DNA of 36,459 nt from Equadaptatus sp045642965. GTDB lineage: Bacteria; Synergistota; Synergistia; Synergistales; Synergistaceae. The translations under genes and the position numbers were made by a program. This document shows, piece after piece, positions 1 to 7,783 of the stretch (its first letter is position 1; every line of letters starts with the position of its first letter). The notes below the pieces were generated by a model. It had not been told where the DNA came from. It was given only the letters and a program-made list of their open reading frames with translations, and did no database searches. Where the stretch lies: contig JAZUJX010000082.1 in the NCBI GenBank assembly GCA_045642965.1, positions 1 to 36,459 of the forward strand, written 5' to 3'.

Positions 1-232
1 ACCTGGAACGAGGGAGTCCCTCAGAGCCGCATTCCTGCGGTGTTCCAGCCGTCGTACCTAAAAAAGGAACGAGCTTGCCGAAGCTTTAAATTGACTGCGC
101 TTGACGTCAATGCGATTTAGACTGCAAAAGCATCCACCGGGTACCGGCGGTGAAAATGGCTGGTGAGACCCTCCGCCGATATAATGTTCTGCAGGGAGAG
201 ACAGAGACCTTGTCTGCCTCAACACGGGGACA
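1..232 (-). ncRNA. putative structured RNA or 5' leader, left edge
   Basis: No protein gene is visible here. A consensus-like promoter at 260-233 on the minus strand should start a transcript near 225 that runs left and out of the window. The transcript can pair CUGCAGAA (193-186) with UUUUGCAG (131-124), enclosing a CGGCGG/CCGCCG stem; a small GCUU-CGGC-AAGC hairpin at about 85-74 is followed closely by a U-run at 66-60. Beyond it, CTGGAAC and GTTCCAG (about 48 and 3) close a three-way junction holding two perfect hairpins. I compared it by eye with 6S, SRP, tmRNA, RNase P, T-box and common riboswitches and found no convincing match. It may be a small RNA of about 165 nt or the leader of a gene beyond the edge. 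Confidence 0.35.
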
Positions 233-260
233 ATTATACACGAAACAATGCAAAAGTCAA
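233..260 (-). promoter_or_regulatory. sigma-70 type promoter reading left
   Basis: On the minus strand TTGACT (260-255) and TATAAT (238-233) are separated by 16 bases. This is one of the best promoter matches in the window and no reading frame of note follows, which is why a structured RNA or riboswitch-like leader is proposed downstream. Confidence 0.6.
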
Positions 261-320
261 TAGGAAAAGTGCGTAAAAGCAATAAAAATATAATATAATA
301 ATGCAGTATGCTGCAATAAA

Positions 321-350
321 ATAAGCGGCAGAGCATTTGCCCAGCCGCTT
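321..350 (-). terminator. intrinsic terminator of the lost permease copy
   Basis: On the minus strand AAGCGGC and GCCGCTT (350-344 and 329-323) pair, with further pairing GGGCA/TGCTC inside, followed by ATTTTATT. It lies 22 bases past the stop codon of the duplicated permease tail at 372-438, where the terminator of a full gene would be. Confidence 0.6.
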
Positions 351-371
351 GGATATACACTTTCTTGAAAA

Positions 372-438
372 TTATTTTGCAATGCCGCGTTCTTTATCCG
401 TTCCCGGAATAAGATTATCGCAGAATGCGGCGCAGAGA
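372..438 (-). pseudogene. 3' remnant of a second NCS2 permease gene
   Basis: These 67 bases are a second copy of the last 21 codons plus stop of the intact permease gene (503-569). The two copies differ at four positions over about 69 bases, and all four changes are synonymous third-position changes (Ile, Gly, Lys, Lys), so the encoded tail is identical, ending DKERGIAK-stop. The copy has no start codon or upstream coding sequence; between the two copies lies the intact gene's terminator. It also keeps its own terminator at 321-350. The pattern fits the stump of a tandem paralogue removed by deletion, because a copy without function would not be expected to collect only silent changes. Confidence 0.75.
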
Positions 439-450
439 GCGGCTCGAAGA

Positions 451-486
451 TAAAACAACGGCGGAAAAGCCCCGCCGTTGTTTTGT
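451..486 (-). terminator. intrinsic terminator of NCS2 permease
   Basis: A perfect 11-bp stem (AACAACGGCGG at 454-464 with its complement at 472-482, 7-base loop) is flanked by short A and T runs, so it could work in either direction. On the minus strand it follows the permease stop by 20 bases and is followed by TTTTAT. Confidence 0.8.
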
Positions 487-502
487 GTTGTCGCCTGAAT
501 AA

Positions 503-1876
503 TTACTTTGCAATGCCGCGTTCCTTATCCGTACCCGGGATAAGATTATCGCAGAATGCGGCGCAGAGACCTGCGACTGCCATCGGGGTTTTGAGAACAG
601 CCCAGAGCATTCCGCCGAGCATCTGTCCGAAGAAGCCTGTGAAGAGCGCCTGCTGCGTTTCAACCCAGCCTGGGACGCCGAGGCACATGAGGAATGAGAA
701 ACCGACTATGAGGACGTTTCTCTGGCTGCCCATGTCCGCGCGCATCAAGTTTTGAATTCCGAGTGCGCCTATTGTTCCGAAAAGCGTTATGTAAGCGCCG
801 CCGATAATCGGTGAAGGCATGGTTGCTATAAGTGCGCCGAGCTTTGCAAATAGTGACAGCAGAATAAGAATTACCGCGCCTATTCTGATTACGTAACGGC
901 TTGCAACGCCTGTGAGCGCCATGAGTCCGATGTTTTCCGTATAAGAGGTTGTTCCGACGCTTCCGAGTATGCCTGAAATTGCGCAGCTGAAGCCTTCCGC
1001 GCCGAGTCCTTTGTTTATCTGTTCCTGTGTCGGATCATTGACGCCTGCCGCGTATGTGCAGTTATGATAGTCGCCTATTGATTCAATCATGCAGCAGAAG
1101 AAGCCCGCGAAGATTGCGCCGATTGCGAGACCTGAGAATTTCGGCACGCCCCACGGCATAAAGAGTTTGTAACGGAACCACGGTGCGTCTGCAACGCTCT
1201 GGAGATTAATGTAGGCGGCATGCCCGGGCGCAAAAACTCCTGCAAGCGAAAGGGCAAGGCAGAGCAGATAGGCTATAACTATCGCTCCGAGTACTGCGAA
1301 TATGTTGAGGAATTTGTTTTTGCTTACGAGGCTGAACAAAAAGACGAGCAGAACGACGAGAAGCGCCACAGGCCAGTAGTTTGCGGCGTTAAACTGCACG
1401 GCCGTCGGGGCAAGGGTGAAGCCGATAGCCATAATTGTAGGGCCGATGACAACCGGCGTTATGAATTTGCGTACGCGTCCGATTATTCTGGTGTAGCCCA
1501 AAAGTCCGAGCGTAATACCGCCGGCGATAAGCGCGCCTCCGACGTACTGCATTACAACGTCTGCGCCCATTGCTTTGTAGGCGCCGACTATGGTGAGTAT
1601 CGGAGGTATGAAGCTGAAGCTTGAACCCTGCACTATTGGCAGTCCGCTTCCGAGTTTCGGGTGTGTCTGAATGAGTGTCGCAATTCCCATTGCGAAATAG
1701 ACGCAGCCGATGAAGGCGCCTATTTGAGCCGTTGTCATTCCCATTGCCGGCCCGCAGATGAGAGGCACAAGCGTTGTTGCCCCGAAGAGCGTCAGAACGT
1801 GCTGCGCCCCTGCGAGAATTGCTATTCCCAGCGGCGGACGGTCTTCAATGCCGTAGACTATGTTTTTGTTTGCCAT
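503..1876 (-). CDS. NCS2 family nucleobase (uracil/xanthine-type) permease
   Basis: A 457-residue inner-membrane symporter of the nucleobase:cation symporter-2 family, expected to bring a pyrimidine or purine base into the cell with a cation. The N-terminal QHVLTLFGATTLVPLI segment, the ESIGDYHNC segment in the middle of the protein and the NAT signature ENIGLMALTGVASR are all visible, together with about 14 hydrophobic segments and normal family length. The ATG at 1876 has a purine-rich AAGGGGGA site before it. The substrate cannot be told from sequence; the uracil and xanthine branches are both possible. It stands alone, separated from gpmA by a terminator. The last 21 codons are duplicated just downstream at 372-438. 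Confidence 0.88.
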   Translation of the reverse strand: MANKNIVYGIEDRPPLGIAILAGAQHVLTLFGATTLVPLICGPAMGMTTAQIGAFIGCVYFAMGIATLIQTHPKLGSGLPIVQGSSFSFIPPILTIVGAYKAMGADVVMQYVGGALIAGGITLGLLGYTRIIGRVRKFITPVVIGPTIMAIGFTLAPTAVQFNAANYWPVALLVVLLVFLFSLVSKNKFLNIFAVLGAIVIAYLLCLALSLAGVFAPGHAAYINLQSVADAPWFRYKLFMPWGVPKFSGLAIGAIFAGFFCCMIESIGDYHNCTYAAGVNDPTQEQINKGLGAEGFSCAISGILGSVGTTSYTENIGLMALTGVASRYVIRIGAVILILLSLFAKLGALIATMPSPIIGGAYITLFGTIGALGIQNLMRADMGSQRNVLIVGFSFLMCLGVPGWVETQQALFTGFFGQMLGGMLWAVLKTPMAVAGLCAAFCDNLIPGTDKERGIAK

Positions 1877-1934
1877 GTCTGTTCCCCCTTAAGTTTTGCT
1901 GCAATTTGCATCCTAAAAATAATAATGCACGGCG

Positions 1935-1975
1935 CAAAAAAAATCCAGCGGAAATTTTAAAAATTCCGCCGGATT
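1935..1975 (-). terminator. intrinsic terminator of gpmA
   Basis: On the minus strand the arms around AATCC-GCGGAA (1975-1964 and 1953-1942, one mismatch) form a hairpin that is followed by eight T residues. It lies 12 bases past the gpmA stop and separates gpmA from the permease gene. Confidence 0.8.
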
Positions 1976-1987
1976 AGAGATTGTAAA

Positions 1988-2734
1988 TTATTTTGCCTTT
2001 CCCTGTGCTATAACCGCTGCCTGTGCTTTCGCTATTTCTTCGGGGTCGCCTACGTAATAGCTGCGCAGCGGGTTCATGTTTTCGTCAAATTCATAAACGA
2101 GAGGCACTGCGTTTGGGATATTGACGCCGACAATTTTGTCGTCGGGAACGTTGTCTATGATTTTCACGAGTGCGCGTATTGAGTTGCCGTGTGCGGAGAT
2201 GACAATTCTTTTGCCGCTTTTTATTTCAGGGACAATTTGTTCCTGCCAGAACGGCTGTACGCGCTCTACCGTCATTTTCAGACTTTCTCCCTGCGGAAGG
2301 TCTGTGCCCTGAATTCCTGCGTTGTTGGGACTGTTTTTGGGGTGGCGCGGGTCAGTTTCGTCAAGCATGGGGGGCTCGACGTCGTAGCTTCTGCGCCATT
2401 TCAAAACCATTTCTTCACCGTATTTTGCGGCTGTTTCGGATTTGTTGAGTCCCTGCAGCGCACCGTAATGCTTTTCGTTCAGATGCCAGTCCTTTTCGGA
2501 GGGAACCCAAAGCTGATCCATTTCGTTCAGCATATAGAAAAGAGTCTGAATTGCGCGGCTGAGGTTTGAGGTGTAAGCTTTGTCGAAAACGTAGCCCTCT
2601 TTTTTCAGCAGTTTTCCTGCGTTTCTCGCTTCCTCTATGCCCTGCTCCGTGAGGGCGATGTCAGTCCAGCCTGTGAAACGGTTTTCTTTGTTCCATTCGC
2701 TTTGCCCGTGTCGTACGAGTACGAGTTTGTACAT
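1988..2734 (-). CDS. gpmA: 2,3-bisphosphoglycerate-dependent phosphoglycerate mutase
   Basis: Cytoplasmic glycolytic enzyme that interconverts 3- and 2-phosphoglycerate through a phosphohistidine. The 248-residue length is normal for the dPGM family. LVRHGQSEWN holds the phosphorylated His9, SNLSRAIQT gives Arg60, NEKHYGALQG gives the catalytic Glu87 and SAHGNSIRAL gives His182, so the active site is complete. The ATG at 2734 is preceded by AAGGAG at about 11 bases. The gene has its own promoter (2805-2777) and its own terminator, so it is probably a single-gene unit, transcribed away from the transketolase operon. Confidence 0.96.
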   Translation of the reverse strand: MYKLVLVRHGQSEWNKENRFTGWTDIALTEQGIEEARNAGKLLKKEGYVFDKAYTSNLSRAIQTLFYMLNEMDQLWVPSEKDWHLNEKHYGALQGLNKSETAAKYGEEMVLKWRRSYDVEPPMLDETDPRHPKNSPNNAGIQGTDLPQGESLKMTVERVQPFWQEQIVPEIKSGKRIVISAHGNSIRALVKIIDNVPDDKIVGVNIPNAVPLVYEFDENMNPLRSYYVGDPEEIAKAQAAVIAQGKAK

Positions 2735-2776
2735 CTGTTAATCAGCTCCTTCCGCGTTGTATGACCTTCTGCAGGT

Positions 2777-2805
2777 ATTTTAGTACAAAAGCGGGAATAA
2801 TACAA
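2777..2805 (-). promoter_or_regulatory. promoter of gpmA
   Basis: On the minus strand TTGTAT (2805-2800) and TAAAAT (2782-2777) have the optimal 17-base spacing, about 43 bases upstream of the gpmA start. The remainder of the divergent 2735-2930 gap is AT-rich. A possible -10 (TACAAT, 2873-2878) for the transketolase operon lacks a convincing -35. Confidence 0.55.
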
Positions 2806-2930
2806 TTACATACTGACATTGTTTTTTTTAAGTCAAGGTAATTTTTTGTGCCGAAAACGGTCTGTTTGGGAGTACAATAAACAACGGTATATGTAATTTT
2901 TACCTGACGTTTGACATGGAGGGATTGCTG

Positions 2931-4865
2931 ATGAAAGTCGCCGATGAAATTCGCGGATTTAAAGCAAAGGAGATAAGTGAAGAAGGGCTTGCAGAGCTGC
3001 AGGAAGCGGCAAGGAGAGGAAGAATATCTTCCGTTCTCGCCACCTCCGTTGCAAATAGCGGGCATCCGGGCGGAGCGCTTTCTTCAATGGATATATACAC
3101 GCTGCTGCTTGCAGTCGCCAACGTTTCGCCCAAAACAGCAGACGACGTTGAGAGAGACAGAATAGTTGTCAGCCACGGACACACGTCTGCGGGCTTCTAT
3201 TCGGCGCTTGCTGAATACGGCTTCTTTAAAGCGGAAGATATGATTGCGAATTTCAGGCGCACAGGCAGCGCGTTTCAGGGGCACGTTGAACGCTGTGTCC
3301 CCGGAGTTGACTGGGGTACGGGCAACCTCGGACAGGGACTTTCGGCAGGCGTTGGTTTCGCGCTTGCGGCGCGTGCGAGAAATTCACAGGCACGCACCTG
3401 GGTCGTCATGGGCGACGGCGAACAGGTAAAAGGACAGGTCGCGGAAGCGCGCCGCATCGCGGTCAAGGAAAAACTTGCAAACCTTACGGCGATAGTTGAC
3501 TGGAACAATATACAGATAGGCGGAAATCTTGAAGACGTTATGCCTTCAAATATTAAAGAACTTTGGGAGGCGGACGGCTGGAGGGTATTCACCTGCGACG
3601 GTCATTCTTTCAAACAGATGTATGCAGCCCTGCGCGACGCCGCAAACTGCGACGGGTGCGCAGTAGTGCTTTGCAGGACGGTTATGGGCAAGGGCGTTTC
3701 ATTTATGCAGAATGTTGCGACGTATCACGGCAAAACAGTCTCCGGCGAACAGCTTGAACAGGCATTGTCCGAACTGGGCGGCGATATAAAGCAGTATGAG
3801 GCGGCAGTCGCAAAACGTAAGGAGGCGCTTGTTCTCGGACGCGGGGACAAAGCGGAAGCGGCAGTGCTTGACCTTGGCACGCCGAAAACCTATACGGCGG
3901 AGGACAAAAAGGACAACCGCGGCGCATTCGGAACAGCGCTGGCAGAGGTCGGGGCGCTTAACTACAAAAAGGAAGGCAAAACGCCGCTTCTCGTGTTTGA
4001 CTGCGACCTTGCAGGCTCCGTTATGGTGAAGGATTTTGGCAAAGCCTGCCCTGACAATTTCGTAGAGGCGGGTATTCAGGAGCACTGCGTGGCGACGACG
4101 GCGGGTTCTGCCTCGACGGCGGGCGTTGTTACGCTTTGGGCTGATTTCGGAGCTTTCGGAAGCGATGAAGTGTACAACCAGCAGCGCCTTAACGACATAA
4201 ACTGCGCAAACACCAAAACGGTGCTCACACATTCGGGACTTGACGTAGGCGAAGACGGAATGACGCACCAGTGTGTTGATTACGTCGGACTTTTCCGCAA
4301 TACCTACGGCTGGAAGGTAATTGTTCCCGCAGACCCCAACCAGACGGACAGAGCTACCCGCTGGATGCTGACGGAACCGGGCTGCGTCTGCGAGGCAATG
4401 GGCAGAAGCAAATGCCCTGTCGTTCTCAAAGAAAACGGAGAGCCGTTCTTCGGCGGGGATTACAAATTTGAATACGGCAAAATCGACGTTGTACGCGAAG
4501 GCAAAGACGCGGTTATTCTTGCCATGGGACATTTTGTGAACCGCGCGCTTGCCGCGAGAGACATTCTGAAAGCCAAAGGCATTGACGCGTCAGTTCTGCA
4601 CTGCTCATCGCCGCTTGCGATAAATACTGATGAACTGCTTGCGCTTCTTAAAGACAAACCGCTTGTCACCTGCGAAGACCACAACGTAAATTCAGGTATG
4701 GGTTCAATCGTTGCAATGCAGCTTGCGCGCGCAGGAAAAGCCGTTAAACTCAAAAACATGGGCGCGGCGCACTATGGTATGTCGGGCAAGAGCGACGAGG
4801 TTATGGCTGAAATGAAACTTGCGCCTGAAGACATTGCGGCTGAGGTTGAGGCGCTTCTCAAATAA
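2931..4865 (+). CDS. tkt: transketolase
   Basis: Thiamine-diphosphate enzyme that moves two-carbon ketol units between sugar phosphates in the non-oxidative pentose phosphate pathway. The full-length single chain (644 residues) has SGHPGG (His45), the TPP/metal motif GDGE (161-164) ending in WNNIQ (Asn192), and the second-half EAGIQEH with the catalytic Glu384, then a C-terminal domain. The start was placed at ATG 2931 and not at ATG 2916 because the GGAGG site lies between them, about 7 bases before 2931. The block around FGSDEVYNQQRLND resembles transketolases of anaerobic bacteria. It is the first gene of an operon; the stop shares one base with the next start (TAATG). Confidence 0.95.
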   Translation: MKVADEIRGFKAKEISEEGLAELQEAARRGRISSVLATSVANSGHPGGALSSMDIYTLLLAVANVSPKTADDVERDRIVVSHGHTSAGFYSALAEYGFFKAEDMIANFRRTGSAFQGHVERCVPGVDWGTGNLGQGLSAGVGFALAARARNSQARTWVVMGDGEQVKGQVAEARRIAVKEKLANLTAIVDWNNIQIGGNLEDVMPSNIKELWEADGWRVFTCDGHSFKQMYAALRDAANCDGCAVVLCRTVMGKGVSFMQNVATYHGKTVSGEQLEQALSELGGDIKQYEAAVAKRKEALVLGRGDKAEAAVLDLGTPKTYTAEDKKDNRGAFGTALAEVGALNYKKEGKTPLLVFDCDLAGSVMVKDFGKACPDNFVEAGIQEHCVATTAGSASTAGVVTLWADFGAFGSDEVYNQQRLNDINCANTKTVLTHSGLDVGEDGMTHQCVDYVGLFRNTYGWKVIVPADPNQTDRATRWMLTEPGCVCEAMGRSKCPVVLKENGEPFFGGDYKFEYGKIDVVREGKDAVILAMGHFVNRALAARDILKAKGIDASVLHCSSPLAINTDELLALLKDKPLVTCEDHNVNSGMGSIVAMQLARAGKAVKLKNMGAAHYGMSGKSDEVMAEMKLAPEDIAAEVEALLK

Positions 4866-5692
4866 TGATCGAATACGGAGACCTCGTTTATATCTGGAAC
4901 CCTAAAAAGGGCGACAGTTACATGGTAAAGGTTACACAGGGTGCTTCCCTCGGCACGCACTTTGCGCAGATTTACCATGATGAGCTTGTCAAACACGACT
5001 TTGGCGAGGGCGTGTGGACTGAAAAGGGAGACCTTTACTATCTGCTTCACCCGTCGCTCGGCGACTATACACGCCACATACGCAGACAGACGCAGATAAT
5101 CTTCCCGAAAGACGCCGGCTATATTATTCAGCACCTTAATCTTTTCCCGGGCTGTACCTACGTGGAATGCGGCACAGGCTCAGGAAGTCTCTGCTGTACG
5201 GTTGCGCATTTTGTCGGGGAAAACGGAAAAGTCTGCACGTATGACAGGCGCCCCGAATTTTCTGAGCTTGCAAGAAAAAATGCCGAGCGCTGGGGCGTCG
5301 CGGACAGGATAGAATTCAACGTCCGCGAGCTGTCGGAAGGCTTTAAGGAACGCGGTGCAGACGCCGTCTACATTGATATTCCAAAGCCGTGGGAGCATAT
5401 AGACAAGGCTTACGAAGCGCTGAAAGCAGGCTGCCACCTCGGAGTGCTTGTTCCTACGGTGAACCAGATTACGCTGACGCTCGAAGCGCTTGAAGAATTT
5501 AATTTTGTTGACGTCCGCGTCTGCGAAATTATGCTCCGCGACTACAAAACAGACCCGCGCCGCATACGTCCGCAGGATACAATGATAGGTCACACGGGTT
5601 ATCTCATATTTGCCGTTAAAACGCTTCCGCTGCCGGAACGTCCTGTGGAAAGCGGAAACGACACGGAAACGGAACAGCCCGAAGAAGAATAA
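4865..5692 (+). CDS. trmI: tRNA (adenine-N1)-methyltransferase, TrmI family
   Basis: SAM-dependent enzyme expected to make m1A58 in the T-loop of tRNA, which stabilises the tRNA fold. Of 275 residues, about 1-75 form the small N-terminal barrel domain; RRQTQIIFPKDAG (about 73-85) is the family signature, YVECGTGSGSL (99-109) is the SAM-binding motif I, and YIDIPKPWEH (169-178) is the catalytic DxPxPW segment. The last 20 residues are acidic and probably disordered. The start overlaps the transketolase stop and the stop overlaps the queH start, both as TAATG, so translation is probably coupled. Whether it modifies A58 alone or also A57, as in some archaea, cannot be decided. Confidence 0.9.
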   Translation: MIEYGDLVYIWNPKKGDSYMVKVTQGASLGTHFAQIYHDELVKHDFGEGVWTEKGDLYYLLHPSLGDYTRHIRRQTQIIFPKDAGYIIQHLNLFPGCTYVECGTGSGSLCCTVAHFVGENGKVCTYDRRPEFSELARKNAERWGVADRIEFNVRELSEGFKERGADAVYIDIPKPWEHIDKAYEALKAGCHLGVLVPTVNQITLTLEALEEFNFVDVRVCEIMLRDYKTDPRRIRPQDTMIGHTGYLIFAVKTLPLPERPVESGNDTETEQPEEE

Positions 5693-6246
5693 TGGCAAAA
5701 AAACTTCTGCTCCATATCTGCTGCGCTCCGGACGCGACAATTCCGTGGCCGGAATACATAGCGGAAGGTTTTGAGACAACCGGATATTTTTACGGCAGCA
5801 ATATTCATCCGGAAGAAGAATACGAAAGAAGACTGGAAGCTCTGAAAACGCTCAAAGCGTCTGTAGGGGCTTCTGTTGTTTTGTCTGAATACGCGCCGTC
5901 CGAGTGGTTTTCGCGTGCTGAAAAATTTGCCGCGGAGCCGGAGGGGGGCAAACGCTGCGAGGTATGTTTCCGTGCGCAGCTTGAGGCAGCCGCCGAATAT
6001 GCGGCAAAAAACGGCTATGACGCAGTTTCAACGACGCTGACTATAAGCCCTCACAAAAATGCCGCGCTGATTAACAAAATCGGTGCCGAAACAGCTGAAA
6101 AGTACGGCGTGGAATGGATAGAAAGGGTATGGCGGAAAAACAACGGCTTCAAACGCTCTGTTGACGAAAGCAGACGGCTGGGGCTGTACAGACAGAATTA
6201 CTGCGGATGTGTGTATTCGCTTCGCAGCGGAGGAGAAAAGGAATGA
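5692..6246 (+). CDS. queH: epoxyqueuosine reductase QueH
   Basis: Catalyses the last step of queuosine synthesis, reducing epoxyqueuosine at the tRNA wobble base; QueH is the non-orthologous replacement of QueG. The 184-residue protein carries the family motifs: LLLHICCAPD (Cys10, Cys11), NIHPEEEYERR, EGGKRCEVCFRAQ (Cys89, Cys92), TTLTISPHKN and YRQNYCGC (Cys171, Cys173). These cysteines supply the metal or Fe-S site and the redox pair described for the family. Many relatives have CCAPC where this one has CCAPD. It follows trmI with a one-base overlap, so two tRNA-modification genes sit together in the operon. No other queuosine gene is in the window. Confidence 0.92.
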   Translation: MAKKLLLHICCAPDATIPWPEYIAEGFETTGYFYGSNIHPEEEYERRLEALKTLKASVGASVVLSEYAPSEWFSRAEKFAAEPEGGKRCEVCFRAQLEAAAEYAAKNGYDAVSTTLTISPHKNAALINKIGAETAEKYGVEWIERVWRKNNGFKRSVDESRRLGLYRQNYCGCVYSLRSGGEKE

Positions 6247-7325
6247 AAAACGTATTGAAACGCATTGAAAAACTTCGTGAATATCTGAGCCTGACAAACT
6301 GCGGCGCTTTTGTCGTTATGAACGATGAAGACTCAAACTGGGAGAGCCTTTATTATTTGAGCGGTTTTCGCGGCACCTGCGGGGCATTGGTCGTTTATCC
6401 TGACGATGAGGAGCTTATCCTTGACGGCCGCTATTTCGAGCAGGGCTCTGCGCAGTCGCCGCTGAAAACGGTGCAGATGAACGAGGGCGTCGCGCAGGAC
6501 GTGCGCGAGAGCCTGAAAAAACACGGGGCGGAAAGCGTACTCTGCGAAGCGGAGCATACAAGCTATTCGCTGTGGAAAGCGGCAATGCCTGAAAACACGC
6601 TCTGGACTGCGGCGGACGATTTTATAATGAGCCTGCGCCGTACAAAAGACGAGGAAGAAATACGGTGCATTAAAAAAGCGGCGGAAATCGGTGCAAAAGC
6701 ATTTTTGAATACTCTGGACAATGTCAGAGAGGGTATGAAAGAAAAGGAATTTGAGGCTCTTCTCAATTACAACATTAGCGTGCTCGGCGGCGAAACAGGT
6801 TTTGATATGATAGTCGCTTCCGGAGTGCGCAGTTCAATGCCGCACGGCAGGGCGACAGACAAAGAAATAAAGCGCGGGGAAATAGTAACGGTTGATTACG
6901 GAGCAAGAGTCAGCGGCTATTTCTGCGACATAACGAGAAATTTTACAATAGGCTCTGCCGATGAAAGAGTAAAAGAATTGCATACAATTTTGTATGAGGT
7001 GCACAACGGCTGCGCAACGGCGCTCAAATCGGGAATACCAGGTTGGGAAGTGCATGAGCTTGCGGTAAAGATGCTCGGAGTTCACGAACTGGATAAATAT
7101 TTTACACACGGGCTCGGTCACGGCTTCGGTCTTTCAATCCACGAATACGGACTGCTCTCCAAAAGACAGAAATTTATGCTGCAGGCAGGGGACACGCTTA
7201 CGGTTGAGCCTGGCGTATATATTGAGGGCTGGGGCGGTCTGAGGCTTGAAGACGACTACCTTGTAACCGAAAACGGCGCCGAACGGCTTACAACGGGCAT
7301 AGAACAGAAACTGTTTGAAGCGTAA
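6243..7325 (+). CDS. M24B family aminopeptidase (Xaa-Pro peptidase)
   Basis: Cytoplasmic metallopeptidase expected to remove the residue in front of proline from peptides or to split Xaa-Pro dipeptides. The start at ATG 6243 overlaps the queH stop (ATGA) and has GGAGGA 8 bases upstream; a longer frame from 6207 lacks this. The 360 residues comprise an N-terminal creatinase-like domain (about 1-130) and the pita-bread catalytic domain with all five metal ligands: Asp218 (TVDYGA), Asp229 (FCDITRNF), His293 (HGLGHGFG), Glu322 (VEPGVY) and Glu336 (RLEDDY). It is the last gene of the operon, which suits a peptide-fermenting life style. Aminopeptidase P and prolidase cannot be told apart by eye. 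Confidence 0.92.
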   Translation: MKNVLKRIEKLREYLSLTNCGAFVVMNDEDSNWESLYYLSGFRGTCGALVVYPDDEELILDGRYFEQGSAQSPLKTVQMNEGVAQDVRESLKKHGAESVLCEAEHTSYSLWKAAMPENTLWTAADDFIMSLRRTKDEEEIRCIKKAAEIGAKAFLNTLDNVREGMKEKEFEALLNYNISVLGGETGFDMIVASGVRSSMPHGRATDKEIKRGEIVTVDYGARVSGYFCDITRNFTIGSADERVKELHTILYEVHNGCATALKSGIPGWEVHELAVKMLGVHELDKYFTHGLGHGFGLSIHEYGLLSKRQKFMLQAGDTLTVEPGVYIEGWGGLRLEDDYLVTENGAERLTTGIEQKLFEA

Positions 7326-7342
7326 AGCTTTTGCGGTATAAT
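7315..7342 (+). promoter_or_regulatory. promoter of rubredoxin (and perhaps the 6S-like RNA)
   Basis: TTGAAG (7315-7320) and TATAAT (7337-7342), 16 bases apart, at the end of the peptidase gene, about 43 bases before the rubredoxin start. Confidence 0.55.
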
Positions 7343-7384
7343 TCTGGACAGATAATCGGTTGAATACCGGGGGGAGTGAAAGAT

Positions 7385-7546
7385 ATGAAAAAATACGTCT
7401 GTACGGTCTGCGGTTACATATACGATCCCGAAAAGGGAGACCCTGACGGCGGTATTGCGCCGGGAACGCCTTTTGAAGAAATTCCTGACGACTGGTCATG
7501 CCCCGTATGCGGAGTCGCCAAAGATTTGTTTGAGGTTTGCGATTAA
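7385..7546 (+). CDS. rubredoxin
   Basis: A 53-residue cytoplasmic one-electron carrier with a single Fe(Cys)4 site, used in anaerobes for oxygen and peroxide detoxification and other electron transfers. Both metal-binding knuckles are intact: CTVCG (Cys6, Cys9) and CPVCG (Cys39, Cys42), with the typical YDPEKGDPDGGI and PDDWSCP segments in between. A strong GGGGGGAG ribosome site precedes the ATG and a good promoter lies inside the end of the upstream gene. A weak hairpin (ACCGC/GCGGT, 7548-7562) followed by an AT-rich stretch may end the transcript before the 6S-like RNA. No partner gene such as rubrerythrin or superoxide reductase is adjacent. Confidence 0.96.
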   Translation: MKKYVCTVCGYIYDPEKGDPDGGIAPGTPFEEIPDDWSCPVCGVAKDLFEVCD

Positions 7547-7575
7547 GACCGCATTGCGCGGTTTAATAAAATTTT

Positions 7576-7746
7576 CCTGCCGGGCGCGTGGAATACGGTT
7601 CGTGTTTTGAACCTACAATTATAAAAATTCGCGCGGAGCTGATACCGTCTGACAGTGACGTACTTAACTGAACGACCGAGAGCGGGCGGCAATGCTCAAT
7701 CCTTTTACGGAGCGGATCAAAACCTTCCCGTACACGCCCCGGCGGG
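7576..7746 (+). ncRNA. ssrS: 6S RNA candidate
   Basis: This 171-base interval folds by eye as one long rod. The closing stem pairs 7576-7590 with 7733-7746 (14 pairs, one bulge); then TACGG 7594-7598 with CCGTA 7728-7732; then 7604-7613 with 7714-7723 (nine of ten pairs); then an AT-rich central internal loop (about 7614-7635 and 7698-7713); then GAGC/GCTC, CCGTC/GGCGG and CAGT/ACTG with a terminal loop. Length, overall rod shape and a large central bubble are the marks of 6S RNA, which mimics an open promoter and holds sigma-70 RNA polymerase. TAAAAT at 7567-7572 could be its -10 element. It has no coding potential and lies just before rarA. Confidence 0.6.
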
Positions 7747-7783
7747 TGCTTAAAATTAAAAGTTCACTTTTTTGGAGCGGTAA

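Noticed and set aside
1..60. T-box-like segment GGCTGGAACACCGCA on the minus strand
   Set aside because: It differs from the T-box core by an insertion and substitutions, the helix that should flank the bulge does not form, and no stem I features are seen.
2846..2878. Promoter of the transketolase operon (TTGTGC..TACAAT)
   Set aside because: The spacing of 21 bases is too long and no better -35 was found, so it was not listed as a feature.
3699..4532. Open frame of 277 codons antisense to transketolase
   Set aside because: It lies wholly inside a well-conserved gene on the other strand, has an Arg/Cys/Phe-rich translation without motifs and has no ribosome site; it is a codon-usage shadow.
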